Below, in pieces: positions 41,637-54,509 of a stretch of 64,000 nt of DNA. Origin of the DNA: Piliocolobus tephrosceles (Eukaryota > Chordata > Mammalia > Primates > Cercopithecidae); the NCBI RefSeq assembly GCF_002776525.5, contig NC_045449.1:7663616-7727615 (forward strand), in the 5' to 3' direction. The first letter of the stretch is position 1. Each line of letters begins with the position of its first letter. Below the pieces are notes generated by a model, which was not told where the DNA came from, ran no database searches, and was given only the letters and a program-made list of their open reading frames with translations. Both the position numbers and the translations under genes were made by a program.

Positions 41637-43015
41637 TTTTTTTTTTTTTTTTTCCCCTCACAAGCACATGGCAGGAAAGGAGTACAGTTAGGAATTCATG
41701 GGATAGAACAAAAAGGGGGTCCTGATTACAGGTATGGGAGTGTATAGGGCAAGGTATGGAGCTGACAAAGGGATAAAGACATCACAATTTTTAAAAATAA
41801 TGTAATGCATTCATTTATTAATACTTAAAAAAAAAATCTTTCCAGTAGGCACTGCTTTGTTCTCCAAATAGCCAAGTGGATATTTGCATGAGGATTATGT
41901 AAATAATGCTTTAGCCTAAAACCTAGAGAGCAAACAGAACATGAATGCAGGGTCCAAGTCCTCTTGTGATAGTCTCTTTTGCGCTGGAGGGTGGTGGGTG
42001 GAGGGTGGAGTGCTGAAGGGAAGACTGCCGTCCCCAGTTAATCACAGAGCTTCAAAGGACTCAACTGGCAAGATTTCCCACAGGTGAGGTCCCTACATGC
42101 ACATATTACTGGGGGTCATAAAGAGGCATATGTTCCTTGGAGGAAGCTTGCCTACTCACTGGGATAAAACATGCACACATGAAAAGGTAAATGAACATAG
42201 TACATGATAAATGACTAAGTTACGGTATAAAAAAGTTTCTACCCTTATGGCAAGTCACAGGTGGATTACTAACCTGGCTATCCTGAAACTGTTTCTAAAT
42301 ACTCTGTGTGTGTGTGTGTCTGTGGATGTGTATTATTTTTGGAAAACAGTGCTATAATTTCCATCAGGTTCTCCAAATACCCCAACCCCCTACTCCTACT
42401 CCTGAAATAGCATGCACACACACACATACACAACAATAATTGAAAAAGCCTCAAAAGTCAAATATCAAAGTGACAATACAGTGTGGTCCCAATATTCTGG
42501 CACCTGTCTCAATGGTCTGCCTCAACCTGTGGCAGAACCGTGGCGACCCATGGCAGAAATTCCTAAAGCTTTAACCTTTGGGGCTAAATTTATGACGAGT
42601 CTCAGGTGTTTTACTACTGTACCGAATGTTAATCTGGCTGTACCTTGGAGCTGAGTAAAGGGATCTATCATTTGGTCTTGATACGATAACATCCAATCAT
42701 ACATCGGGATAAGGTTAATGCATCTAGCCCCACAGCTAAGTTTAGGGAGACCGCATGGCTGGGCTGCTGTTGGGAGAACAGCCACTTGATGATGGGCCAG
42801 TAGAGCACACGGTTTAGCTGGAAGAAAGCACACAGAATTTGAAACCTGACTGATCTTTATCCTGGAAGCCAAAGATTAAGGATTCAAAATACAAATAGAT
42901 ATGCACCCCAACTACTAGGTATTCTAGGCACACAGAAAGCACTAAAAAGAAAAAACCAAAAAGCTGGTGAATGAATAAGTGAAGCGAATCCATCAAAGTG
43001 GGGATGGGGGTAAAA
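41637..43015 (-). other. Minus-strand 3'-UTR-like segment of unknown origin
   Basis: Not a recognised interspersed repeat. Read on the minus strand it looks like mRNA 3' UTR, with AT-rich blocks, an AATAAA (complement at 41814-41819) and an A18 end (plus T-run 41637-41654). The longest minus frame (42522-42872, 116 codons) matches nothing I know. It could be a processed pseudogene fragment, part of a long NAA38-side transcript, or unique sequence. No target duplication was found. Confidence 0.35.
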
Positions 43016-43020
43016 GCTTA

Positions 43021-43265
43021 AGTGCAGTGGTGTGATCACAGCTCACTGTAACCTCAAACTCCTGAGCTCAGGCAATGCTCCTGCCTCCGAGTAGCACCAC
43101 TATACCTGGCTAATTTTTTGTTTTTTTATAGAGACAGGGTCTTCCTATGTTGCCCACGCCGGTCTCAAACTCCTGGCCTCAAGCAGTCCTCCTGCCCTCA
43201 AGCAGTCCTCCTGCCTAGGCCTCCCAAAGTGTTAGGATTATAAGCACCAGCCACCGTGCCTGGCC
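43021..43265 (-). mobile_element. Old Alu (AluJ-like), antisense
   Basis: gtgcagtggtgtgatcacag through to gccaccgtgcctggcc; tail missing. A short internal duplication (caagcagtcctcctgcc) occurs twice near 43190. Confidence 0.85.
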
Positions 43266-43290
43266 AATATTTTAAATAATTGTGTACCTA

Positions 43291-43574
43291 GACTGGGTGT
43301 GGCAGCTCACACCTGTAATCCCAGCACTTTGGGAGGCAGAAGGATCACTTGAGGCCAGGAGTTCAAGATAAGCCTGGACAACACAGTGACCCTGTCTTTA
43401 CTAAAAATACAAAAATTAACCAGGTGTGGTGGCAAGTGCCTATAATCCCAGCTACTCAGGAGGCTGACGCAGAACTGCTTCAACCCAGGAGGCAGAGGCC
43501 GCAGTGAGCCAAGATCACGCCACTGCACTCCAGCCTGGGCAACAAAGTGAGACTCCATCTGGAAAAAAAAAAAT
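43291..43574 (+). mobile_element. Alu, sense
   Basis: gactgggtgtggcagctcac through to ccatctggaaaaaaaaaa. Confidence 0.88.
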
Positions 43575-44763
43575 TGTGTGCATGAAGCAAAGTTTGTGTT
43601 AACTACTTGTGTGTAGAATGTTCTACTTGTGGTGTCGTGTAGGCATCTAAAAGTTTCAGATTTGGGAGGATTTTGGGTGTTTGATTAGGGATGCTCAACC
43701 TGTACATACACATGCCTATATATAAACATATTATGAATAGAGTGAAAGTACTATAAAGACACAGAATCACATGAGAGTGACAGCTGAATGATCAGAGGCA
43801 TGTCTGAGGAGATGCTCACATGACTCATCTGTATTACCTGTAGAACTGCCTTTACCAACATTAATCCTCCCAACAAACTTAAGGCATAGGTACTATTTTC
43901 ATTTATACTGAAAAACAACACTGAAGCAGAGAGAAGTTAAGTAACTTGCCAAAAGTCATACAACTAGTAAGTACCAAGGTAGTCATAGCCCATCCAACTA
44001 ACATACCGCCTCCCTGCATGTCAAACATAGGATGCTATTCTAGTTACCTACCACTGCTGTATTTTGCCAGTGAATCTGCAATATGGGTAGGGCTCAGCAG
44101 GGATGGCTCACTTCTACTCCAAAAGGTGTGAACTGGGGTGGACTGTTGGGAGCTGAGGATCCACTTTCAAGATGGCTCACTCACATAGCTCTCAGTGCTG
44201 ACTATCAGTTTTTCTCCACATGAGCCTCTACACGGGGCAGTCTGGGCTTCCTCACAGCATCCCAAGAGAACCAAGAGGAAGCTGAATCATATGACCTAGC
44301 CTCAATTCCAAGGGGAGGGAAGTACTCCCACCTCTCAGGGGGAAGAGTCTCAGAATTACACTGTAAGAAGAACACGTGGGATGTGAGACATTAATGTGGC
44401 CATATTTAGAAAACACAATCCACCAGAGATGCACTGGAGGTAAAAGGGGGTACCCAGCCCAGTCTAGGGAGGTATGGAGGGGTGGTCTTTGAAGGGTTGT
44501 ATGTAGGGGAGATAGGGCATTGATACTTGAACTGAGCCTTTCTTAGAAGGCCTAGGTTGGAATCTTGGCCCTATCATGTATTCAATTCATTAAAATGATA
44601 CTGAGCATCTGTCAGGCAGTCCTGGAAACTGTAGATACAAAAATTAATGACACAGTTTCTGCCCTCTAGGAGCTTAGAGTTTAGTGGGAGATTCACGGGA
44701 AGTTTGTGAGTCTCTTAACTTGTCATCCTGCTTCCTTATTTACACAGTAGCCACAGAGAACTT
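43575..44763. other. Intergenic, mostly old repeats
   Basis: MIR remnant at about 43820-43975 (gagagaagttaagtaacttg), and a further ancient repeat-like block at 44600-44700 (ttctgccctctaggagctta). No gene seen. Confidence 0.55.
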
Positions 44764-44764
44764 T

Positions 44765-45062
44765 TTCTTTTTTTTTTTTTGAGATGGAGTCTCGCTCTGT
44801 CACCCAGGCTGGAGTGCAGTGGTGCGATCTTGGCTCACTGCAAGCTCTGCCTCCCGGATTGACGCCATTCTCCTGCCTCAGCCTCTTGAGTAGCTGGCAC
44901 GACAGGTGCCCGCCACCACGCCCAACTTTTTTTTTTTTTTTTTTAGTAGAGACGGGGTTTCACCGTGTTAGCCAGGATGGTCTTAATCTCCTGACCTCGT
45001 GATCCGCCCGCCTCGGCTTCCCAAAGTGCTAGGATTACAGGCGCGAGCCACCACACCCGGCC
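44765..45062 (-). mobile_element. Alu, antisense
   Basis: tttttttttgagatggagtc through to gccaccacacccggcc. Confidence 0.92.
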
Positions 45063-45149
45063 GCCATGGGGACCTTTTAAAATTCCCATGTTAAAAGTCT
45101 TCAAAGGCAACCTACTTCTCTTTAAGATGAACTTAGAAACCCTTACCAT

Positions 45150-45520
45150 GGTCCAGAAGGTAAGATTTGGCTCTTCCAGGCTCTTCTTTGTCTCCCACAT
45201 TGGCCTTTCAGTTTCTGAAATGCCCCCCAAGCTTTGCGTCAGAGCCTTCCTACATGCTATTCCTCTGCGTGGAACACTCCACCCACCACTCTTCAGTTGG
45301 CCACCTGACTCCTTAAAGTTGCTTAAATGACACTTTCTCTGATACCTCCAATTATGTCAAGTCCTTTAACACGCCTTATGTCCATTTTCTTTCCTTCTTA
45401 GACTGTAAGCACCATGGGGGCAGGGGCCACATCTCTTATTTGTGAAATACCCAGCACCTAGCCCAGTGCCCAGCCCAGAGCAGTCACTCAATAAATACAG
45501 AATGAACAAATATTTGGTGA
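45150..45520 (+). mobile_element. L2 3' end
   Basis: Classic L2 text: tcttagactgtaagcaccat, a cagcacctagcccagtgcc block, and tcactcaataaatacagaat. Confidence 0.75.
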
Positions 45521-45861
45521 ATGCTACAAAAGAGCTAAGTATGAAACACACATCAGGAGCACCTAACCCAGTCCAGGGGGGACCAAGCCTTCTGGGGAAA
45601 TATCATCTCAAGCTAAGATCTGAAGGACAAGGAGGAGTCAGAAAGCGCGGAGGAAGAGGACAAGGGATAGGTGGAAGAGAGAATGCTTCCTGCACAGGAT
45701 AAGAAATGCAAACGTAGATTGGAAAGTGTGGAGAACTTGGAGGCAGAAGGAACTGCTGCATGGTAAAGCTAAGAGGAAAATGGGAGGCAGGGGGAGGGAA
45801 GCCAATGAGAGATGCTGAGCCAGGCCAAATCATAGAAGGCTTTGTAAACCAGGATAAGTTT

Positions 45862-45940
45862 TTTTAAAAATTGAGACATAATTCACATATCATAATATTC
45901 ACCCTTTTATAGTGTACAATTCCAAGTTAAGTGTTTTATG
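45862..45940 (-). mobile_element. L1 3'-end fragment
   Basis: aattgagacataattcacat, then cacccttttatagtgtacaa, as in old L1 3' UTRs. Confidence 0.55.
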
Positions 45941-45942
45941 TT

Positions 45943-46242
45943 TTGTTTTGTTTTGTTTTTGAGATGGTGTCTTGCTCTTGTTGCCCAGGCTGGAGTGTAA
46001 TGGCATGATCTTGGCTCACTGCAACCTTCGCCTCCCGGGTTCAAGCAATTCTCCTGCCTCAGCCTCCTGAGTAGCTGGGATTACAGGTGTGCACCACTAC
46101 ACCTGGCTAATTTTTGTATTTTTAGTAGAGACGGGGTTTCACCATGTTGGCCAGGCTGGCCTTGAACTCCTGACCTCATGATCCGCCCGTCTGGGCCTCT
46201 GACAGTGCTGGGATTACAGGTGTGAGCCACTGCGCCTGGCCC
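45943..46242 (-). mobile_element. Alu, antisense, with target duplication
   Basis: gttttgttttgttttgagatgg-type tail through to gccactgcgcctggcc. AGTTAAGTGTTTTAT before and AGTTAAGGGTTTTAT after form the duplication. Confidence 0.9.
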
Positions 46243-48089
46243 AGAGTTAAGGGTTTTATAGAGAGAATCACATGATCAGATTTGCATTTTCAAAAGGTGA
46301 CTTGACTACAATGTCAAGAGAGAAGGAAATGAGGGAGAGAAAGTGGAGACAGAGAGACTGGCGCTAATGCAGTAGTCCAGGTGAGATCCAAAGGCAGCCA
46401 CAACTAGGTTAGTGGCAGTGGAGATCAGAGATGAACTGAAGAGAGAATAGGAGGACTTGATCATTTGGGTAGGGGTCTAAGGCAAAGGGAGGAGTCAAGG
46501 ATGACACCCGTGTCTGGCCTGGATAACTGGGAGGATGGTGAAAGGAACTGCTGGAAGAGGACTTTGGGAAGGAAAGTGATGAATTTTTAGTTAGCTGTAT
46601 GAGGTAACTCTGGGGCATGCAGTCACATGTCCAGATCTTATTGGATATATAGGACTGGATCCTGAAAGACAGCTCTGGGCTAGAGTTTTAGGTGTGGGAA
46701 TTATTGACAGATAGCAGCTGTAGCTAGTCAAGGATCAGATCCCCTTAAGGGTGAAGTGTAATCTACGTAGAGGTTTGGGGAGGAGGAAAGGACACTGGAA
46801 AGGAAGAGCTAGAGGGATGAAAGAGGCCAAGCGGGAAATGTTGCCACAGAAGCCAAAGAGAGAGCATAGAAGAGAGGGGAGCGGTCAACAGCATAAAGTG
46901 CTGCACGGAGGTCACGTAAGATGAAGACCTGAGCGACCATGCATTCTGCAAATAGGTCACGGTGGCTTTGTTAGAGAAGCCAGGCTGCAGTTGGACAAGG
47001 TATGCATGGGATATTCTTAGAAGAAATCCAAATGCAGAAAGGAGGAGTGTTCTGGCTTTATAACCATGCACAGAATATTTAAATACCTTCCTTTGGATTC
47101 TGTTTCTTCAACCATAAAATACACATAATAGAAAGTAAGGTGACAGTAGTAGGGCAACAGGCAAGATCCAGGACATGGTCACCCTAAAAAGATGCTACCT
47201 TATAGTGTTGTTGAGAAGATTAAATAAGGAATGGGAACCTGCCCAGCACTATAAAGAGTCCTTGGAAAAGACACTCAGAAAGCCTTAGTTTTCTTTCCCA
47301 TTCCTTGTGCTAGCCATTCTTTATTTAGTAATGAATCCTCCCCTCAGGATTTTAAAATTTGGCATTTTTCAGCATCCAGGTAACATCTGACATGATTAGA
47401 AAATTACAGACTGTATCTGTGACTAACATTCAGTTTCCAACCTAACAATAGTGTTTATTCCTCCATTAGGAGAAGTTTTTGAGTCAAGTAAAATATGGTT
47501 TGTTTCATATCATGCCAGAATTGAGCTTCTTTACACAGTGATGAAAGCAAGGGAATGGGGCCAATTACTGGGAGAAGAGAAACTAAAGTCAGTCCTTTGC
47601 TCCTAAAGGAGTTTAAGGTGCTTAAGCTCATAACTCAGGTTGTGAATCTTCTCACCTTGCAATCATCTTAAGTGAATCTCTGAAGAGAGAAGTGGCTAAC
47701 AGTAAACTTGATGGTTTAGAGTAACAGCTACCAATTATCGAGTACCTCATTACAGCCAGTGCTTTATGTAAGTTAGCTCACGTAACCCTCACCACAACAA
47801 CCCTTTGAGATAGGCATTAATCGTGCTGTTTTACAGATGAAGTTGCTGAGACTTGAGGGATAAACGGCTTGCCCAGGGTCATAGTTATTAAGTGGCAGAG
47901 CTTGGATTCCAGGTGTTACCTTTCTGACACCAAAGTTCAAACTCTTCCTCTAATGAAGTGAGTGGATAACTTTATTATTGACTCTGCGATACATTTTAGG
48001 AGTTGTTCTACAGTTTTGGAATATAAAATAATTTGATTTTAATGTACTAATTATATCTCATTCAGTCTGAAATAAAAATGATTCTCACT
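46243..48089. other. Intergenic; ancient repeat and MIR remnants
   Basis: 46260-47060 reads like a diverged interspersed repeat (gtcaaggatgacacccgtgt, agtagtccaggtgagatcc) whose family I cannot name. A MIR in antisense lies at about 47715-47950 (tgttttacagatgaagttgc). No gene seen. Confidence 0.5.
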
Positions 48090-48365
48090 CGAGTACAGTG
48101 GCTGGTGCCTATAATCCCAGCACTTTGGGAGGCTGATGGGTGGATCACTTCATGTCAGGAGTTCGCGACCAGCCTGGCCAACATGGTGAAACCCCATCTC
48201 TACTAAAAATACAAAAATTAGCTCCTGTAATCCCAGCTACTTGGAAGGCTAAGGCAGGAGAATCGCTTGAACCCAAGAGGCAGAGGTTGCAGTGAGCCGA
48301 GATCACACCACTGCACTCCAGCCTGGGCGACAGAGCAAGACTCCGTCTCAAAAAAAAAAAAAAAA
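48090..48365 (+). mobile_element. Alu, sense, diverged
   Basis: gtacagtggctggtgcctat through to the A tail; short deletion in the middle. Confidence 0.85.
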
Positions 48366-48691
48366 GATTTCCTTTATAGACTGTAGACTGGAGTGCTAGA
48401 TGGCGAAAGGGCCCAAGAGCAAGTGAAGGGGTAAGAGGAAGCCAGTGTGGGTTAGCATTTCCCATGACAAATTTATAACCTAAAAGATAATCAGCTGGGA
48501 AAAGTGTGCAATTCTGCTGGAACAACTGGGGCTTGAAAATAGATGGAAAGCAAGATACTTCTAGCTGGCCAGCCAACAGAAAACTATTAAGAAATTGTTA
48601 AAAAGCAATGTCAAATGGGAAAAAGTTTGGTTTTTGCCATTTTGTATAGGACTATTCAGTTTCCATCACAGTGGTCAATCGAAAAAGATCT

Positions 48692-48873
48692 ACAGCTGGG
48701 CATGGTGGCCCCTGTGCTTGTAGCCCCAGCTACTCCAGAAGCTGAGGTGCGAGGCTCGCTTGAGCCTGGGAGGCAGTTGCTGCAGTGAGCTGAGATCATG
48801 CCACTGCACTCCAGCCTGGGTGACAGAGCAAGACTCTGTCTCAAAAATAAAATAAAATAAAATAAATTTTAAA
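48692..48873 (+). mobile_element. Partial Alu with (AAAAT)n tail
   Basis: gctgggcatggtggcccctg joined to the right-arm region, ending aataaaataaaataaaataa. Confidence 0.8.
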
Positions 48874-49181
48874 AAGCAGATCTAAAAAACTTGCAGAAGG
48901 CAAAGACAACAATTACAACAATTTTGGGTTTACATCTTCCTCCTTCTCATTAAGATGATATCACCTTATTCAGTGAGAGCAAGGAAAAGGATTTAGCTAA
49001 AAGGCAGCACTAGAAGGAAGAGCAGACCAGATAAAATCTTTTAATCAATTAAAAAACAAAAAATCTTTTAATTGAAAAGATATATTGCAGTATTTGGGTT
49101 CTTTATTAGGTACTGGAGGTACAGAGAACTATTGCATAGCTCAGGAGTTGAGTTACTTCTATTTTAAAATTTATTTATTTT

Positions 49182-49492
49182 GGCCAGGCACGGTGGCTCA
49201 TGCCTGTAATGCTAGCACTCTGGGTGGCCGAGGTGGGCAGATCACCTGAGGTCAGGAGTTCAAGACCAGCCTAGCCAACATGGTGAAACCCCGTCTCTAC
49301 TAAAAAAAAATACACAAAAATTAGCCTGGTGCAGTGGTGCATGCCTGTAATCCCAGCTACTTGGGAGGCTGAGGCAGGAGAATTGCTTGAACCTGGGAGG
49401 TGGAGGTTCTGGGGAGCCAAGATCATGTCACTACATTCCAGCTTGGGGGCGACAGAGCAAGACTCCATCTCAAAAAAAAAAAAAAAAAAAAA
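49182..49492 (+). mobile_element. Alu, sense
   Basis: ggccaggcacggtggctcat through to a long A tail. Confidence 0.9.
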
Positions 49493-49614
49493 ATTGTAGA
49501 AACGGTGTCTCACTGTGTTGCTCAGGCTGATCTTGAACTCCTGGGCTCAAGTGATCCACCCACCCCAGCTTCCCAAGGTGTGGAGATTATAGGTGTGAAC
49601 CACCCTACCCAGCC
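49493..49614 (-). mobile_element. Half Alu, antisense, abutting the previous Alu
   Basis: gtagaaacggtgtctcactg through to caccctacccagcc, directly after the A tail of the sense Alu, forming an inverted pair. Confidence 0.75.
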
Positions 49615-49799
49615 AGAAATTATTTCTAAAAAGATGCCACGCCATCATATTGCGCTAAGCGCATCTAGAAACAAATTCATTATGCCCTCCTAAAGCCAGC
49701 TTCTTTCTCAAGTGCTATTAACAATGTCCAATTCTTGAGCCATCACACCATCCAGTTTTCTTTTTTCAGGTCTACTATGGTCCACAAGTTTAGGTATAA

Positions 49800-50000
49800 A
49801 TGCCCACCTCTCAATAGCTCTGACCTTGAGCAAGATATTTCACCTCCCTTTGTCTGTTTTCTCATCTGTAAAATGGGTATTAGGATAGTTTCTACTTTAT
49901 AAGGTTATTGAAAGGAGTGAGTGAGTACATATTAAGTACAGCTTAGATAGTTCCTGGACACAGAGTAAAACTCAATAAAAGTCAGCAATCATCATCCTAT
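49800..50000 (+). repeat. MIR
   Basis: tttctcatctgtaaaatggg, then actcaataaaagtcagcaat: sense MIR with its 3' end. Confidence 0.75.
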
Positions 50001-50105
50001 TGTTCATCTTTTGTACATATACTGTACTACTTTTGTTTTTTTCTATTGGTCTTTTTCTTATTGTTGATTTCTGTGACATCTTTATTTCATCAAGAATACA
50101 AACAC

Positions 50106-50323
50106 GAGGTCAGGAGATCGAGACCATCCTGGCTAACAGGGTGAAACCCCGTCTCTACTAAAAGATACAAAAAAATTAGCCGGGCATGGTGGCGGGCGCC
50201 TGTAGTCCCAGCTGCTCAGGAGGCTGAGGCAGGAGAATGGCGTGAACCTGGGAAGCGGAGCTTGCAGTGAGCTGAGATCCGGCCACTGCACTCCAGCCTG
50301 GGCGACAGAGCAAGACTCCGTCT

Positions 50324-50359
<36 letters not shown>
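50106..50359 (+). mobile_element. 5'-truncated young AluY with perfect target duplication
   Basis: Begins inside the left arm (gaggtcaggagatcgagacc) and ends in a long A tail. AAGAATACAAACAC is repeated exactly on both sides (50092-50105 and 50360-50373). Truncated at insertion. Confidence 0.93.
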
Positions 50360-50363
<4 letters not shown>

Positions 50364-50517
50364 ATACAAACACTAGCTCGCTATCTTCCTTTCTATTCCC
50401 TTTCTCCTGCTATTATACAATATTGGAGTAATCCTGGAGCCAGTACCCAACCCTGGCAGCTTCTTGATCACAGAAGAAACAGGAAGTAGATCTCTGGTGG
50501 GCCAGTTCTAAAATGTT

Positions 50518-50834
50518 CTTTTTTCTTTTCTTCTTCTTTTTTTTTTTTCTTTGAGGTGGAGTCACTCTGTCACACAGGCTGGAGTGCAGTGGCGCAATCT
50601 TGGCTCAATGAGACCTCCGCTTCCTGAGTTCAAGAGATTCTCCTGCCTCAGCTTTCTGAGTAGCTGGGATTACAGGCATGCGCCATGATGCCTGGCTATT
50701 TTTTGTATTTTTAGTAGTGATGGGGTTTCATCATGTTGGCCAGGCTGGTCTTGAACTCCTGACTTTAAGTGATCCACCCATCTCAGCTTCCCAAAGTGTT
50801 GGGATGACAGGCGTGAGCCACCAAGCCTGTCCTT
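50518..50834 (-). mobile_element. Alu, antisense
   Basis: T-rich tail, gaggtggagtcactctgtca, ending gagccaccaagcctgtcc. Confidence 0.88.
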
Positions 50835-51230
50835 ACAATGTTCTTGTCACTCTGGAAACCCAGTCTGTAGTTCTTCTTTGGCCCTTCCAAAGCCCTAGTT
50901 TCCTGGATAAAGTATCTTTCTGAGCTAGAGTAGTTTCTGTTATGTCTGAGCTCTATTAGAGCACACAGTATTTACTGAATAAAATGATCTGTCATAAATG
51001 GCACAAATATTTTCCTAGCTAGTCTTTTAACTTTATGATGTTTTCTTACGTAGTAAAATTTAGCTTCATTGAGTTAAATGTATCCACGTTTTCCTTTATG
51101 GTTGATGCTTGTTGTATGGTGAAGCCTTTTTCACCCCCAAGATCAGGAAAATATTCTTCCACACTTTTTCTATCTCATTCTAGTTCTCTAAAAAATTTTT
51201 TGGTCTTGCTGAATTGAGCAGAATTACATT

Positions 51231-51524
51231 TTTGTTTTGTTTTGTTTTTTTGAGATGGAGTCTTGCTCTGTTGCCCAGGCTGGAGTGCAGTGGCACAATC
51301 TCGGCTCACTGCAACCTCCGCGTTCAAGTGATTCTCCTGCCTCAGCCTCCTGAGTAGCTTGGATTGCAGGTGCCCGCCACCACGCCCGGCTAATTTTTGT
51401 ATTTTTAATAGAGACGGGGTTTCACCATGTTGGTTAGGCTGGTCTTAAACTCCTGACCTTGTGATCAGCCCACCTCGGCCTCCCAAAGTGCTGGGATTAC
51501 AGGCCTGAGCCACTGTGCCGGGCC
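51231..51524 (-). mobile_element. Alu, antisense
   Basis: gttttgttttgtttttttga, then gatggagtcttgctctgttg, ending gagccactgtgccgggcc. Confidence 0.9.
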
Positions 51525-52625
51525 AATTTTTGTTTTTAATGTCACTATTTAATCCATCTGAAAACTAGTTTAGTAAATGGTAAGGATCCACCTTTTATAT
51601 TTTCACAAATAGTTTTCCATTTATCGATTATGCATCATTATTTATCAATAATCCTTTGCCCCACTGATTTAAAGTATCACCTTCGCCATATATTAAACAC
51701 TTGAAGCAGTCAACAGATACTTATTTACAGGGTGCCTAATGTGCACCTGGTGCTAGACTGATACGACAGTGGAGAAGGGTGACAGGGCCCCTCCTCTCTG
51801 GAGCCTAATGAGAAAGATAAAGGATAATATGGTAGCACATAGGAGGGGCGCCTAGTATAAGCTTGGAGAGTCAGGGGAGTTTAGTGCATGCCTGCTTACT
51901 GTGTGTCAGACACAGTACTAAAGACCTTAAAAGTATAATTCCATTGACTTGGTAATATTAGGGCTTCACTTATAAGCCCTAAGACTTATATATTGCCATT
52001 TTAGTTGAAGAAGCAAACTCTGAGAAGTGGAAGCAGCATATGAACCCAGACCTGTCTCCCAAGCCCACGTTCTTAAGTACCATGGCTGACCACTAATCCA
52101 TACAGCACTGCCTCTTTGAAGGGGGACTGATGAGGAGGAGCCAGAGAGGCAAAGGAAAAACCAGGAATGCAAAACTACAGAAGTCAAGCAAATTATTTTT
52201 CAAAAAGTGGGTGGTCAAGTGAAGAACTAAGAACATCCTCTGATTTTTAGCAACCAGGAGGTTGTTGGTAATTTGGTGAAAGCAGCTGTAGTGGGGGCAG
52301 AGGGCTGGAAAACGAGTAGGCAAGTAGACACTGAGGGCAGTTAATTCTTTCAAGAGGCTTGGCTGTGAATGGACACAGTGCGGTAAGGTGGCAGCTAAAG
52401 GGGTCCAGAGTATTTCTTTCAAAGATAAGGAGATTTGAGCACATTTTAATGTGGTTGGGAAAGAGCAAGTGGGAAATAAAGGACTGAGTTAGAGGATCGC
52501 TGGTAACCACTGTCCCTGAGAAGGTGGCAGGGGTGAGACCAAGAGCCCAAGTATAGGGATTAGCTTCAGATAGGACACGAGGAAAGGATAAAAGGACAAA
52601 TATGGATCTAGTTAAACATGTAGTC
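51525..52625. other. Intergenic with old repeats
   Basis: L1-like AT-rich block at 51525-51700. MIR or related remnants at 51720-51850 and 51890-52080 (gtgtgtcagacacagtacta). No gene seen. Confidence 0.5.
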
Positions 52626-52640
52626 GAGTGTTGGAATTTC

Positions 52641-52945
52641 TTTTTTTTTTTTTTTTTTTGAGACGGAGTCTTGCTCTGTCGCCCAGGCTGGAGTGTAGTG
52701 GCCGGATCTCAGCTCACTGCAAGCTCTGCCTCCCGGGTTCATGCCATTCTCCTGCCTCAGCCTCCCAAGTAGCTGGGACTACAGGTGCCCACCACCTCAC
52801 CCAGCTAGTTTTTTTGTATTTTTTTTTTAGTAGAGCCGGGGTTTCACCGTGTTAGCCAGGATGGTCTCGATCTCCTGACCTCGTGATCTGCCCGTCTCGG
52901 CCTCCCAAAGTGCTGGGATTACAGGCTTGAGCCACCGCGCCCGGC
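52641..52945 (-). mobile_element. Young AluY (Old World monkey type) with perfect target duplication
   Basis: Long T tail and gtggccggatctcagctcac body. GAGTGTTGGAATTTC is repeated exactly at 52626-52640 and 52946-52960. Confidence 0.95.
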
Positions 52946-52960
52946 GAGTGTTGGAATTTC

Positions 52961-53768
52961 AAGGGAGTTCTCATATGATAATCCAGCTCCTGGAAGTAGA
53001 TAAGATTTTCTATCTATTATGATATTAAAATGAACATTATGTATCCTGTTCTTTAAAATGAACTAGTATAAGGAGAAGGTTTTGTGGAAGTCACTGTGGA
53101 GAACTAAGCTGACTAGGAAAAAGGATGAGCAGAAACACTGGTCTGAATGGTCGTGGTGTTTTCTTCAGCAGCCCTTTGCATCCTGGGTGTAAACAAGCAA
53201 CCAGAGTGATACAAGGCCAGGGGTTTGCAGGAAGGAAAATAAGAAGAGGGCACCAAGACAGTGGCAGGAGCATGGTTAAAATGATAGACCATGGAATTTA
53301 AGCTGGGTAGGAAAAGAGGTGAAGATGGTATAGCTAATGAGGAGAAAATGAGAAGCTAAGGGACTATAGTGTCTCATGGTGGGTCCAGGAATAGAGTAGA
53401 AGTAAATGAGGGGGCTGGAAGGATAGAAAGTTGTGGCCCAAGTTGGGGGTTTGAATTTAATATTTCAAAAGGAAGTCCAGAGATGGGGTCCGAAGTGGGA
53501 TGGCTAGACAGGTCTCTGGAAATAAGGAGATCAAGGGACCAAAAAGTCTGGGTGATGAATAGATCATTCATGTCGATCCTAAGGTCACCGAAGATGATGG
53601 CAGGACTAAGTCAGGTGTCAGTCTTCAATGAAGGAAATGTCAGGAGGTAAGTAGAAAACAGTGAGGAAGAGAAGGTAAGGAGCACACAGCAAGACTGCTG
53701 CAGCCTTAAAGAAATAGGGGCTTCTTACACAAGATGAGGGAATCTGGAGGCAACAGTAGAGATACAGA
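52961..53768. other. Intergenic, unassigned
   Basis: Purine-leaning, possibly an ancient repeat (caaggtc- and aggaga-type words). No family or gene assigned. Confidence 0.45.
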
Positions 53769-54067
53769 ATTAGCCAGGCGCAGTGGCTCACGTCTGTAAT
53801 CCCAACACTTTGGGAGGCCAAGGTGGGTGGATCACTTGAGGTCAGAAGTTCGAGACCAGCCTGGCCAACATGGCGAAACCCCATCTCTACTAAAAATACA
53901 AAAATTAGCTGGCTGTGGTGGCAGGCACCTGTAATCCTAGCTACCTAGTAGGCTGAGGCAGGAGAATCACTTGAACTGGGAGGTAGAGCTCGGTGAACCA
54001 AGATTGTGCTACTGCATTCCAGCCTGGGCAATAAGAGCAAAACTCCGTCTCAAAAAACAAAAACAAA
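53769..54067 (+). mobile_element. Alu, sense
   Basis: agccaggcgcagtggctcac through to ccgtctcaaaaaacaaaaac. Confidence 0.9.
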
Positions 54068-54083
54068 AATAAAAATTAAAAAA

Positions 54084-54391
54084 GGGTGGGTGTGGTGGCT
54101 CACACCTGTAATCCCAACACTTCAGAAGGCCACTGATGGGAGGATCGCTTGGGGCCAAGAGTTTAAGACCAGTCTGAACAACACAGCGAGATTCCATCTC
54201 TATAAAAAAATTTAAAACTATCCAGTTGTGGTAGTGTGTGCCTGTAGTCCAGCTACTGGTGAGGCTGAGGCAGGAGGAAAGCTTGAGCCTAGGAGGTGGA
54301 GGCTGCAGTGAGCTATGATCACACCACTGTACTCCAGCCTGGGTGACAGAGCAAGACCCTGTCACTAAAATGAAACAAAACAAAAAACCCT
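54084..54391 (+). mobile_element. Older Alu, sense, in tandem with the previous one
   Basis: gggtgggtgtggtggctcac through to ctaaaatgaaacaaaacaaa. Confidence 0.87.
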
Positions 54392-54509
54392 CTGTAAGCA
54401 ATATTTTAATGGTTTCTCACAATCTTTCATTGATATCTAACTTCCTCACTAAAACTGGCTTTAAAGGTGACCAAATGACAAGTACAATACTTTTCTTGGT
54501 TTGTACTGT

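Noticed and set aside
42522..42872. 116-codon minus-strand frame as a gene
   Set aside because: No domain or family recognised, no start context or splice support; kept only as part of the unexplained segment.
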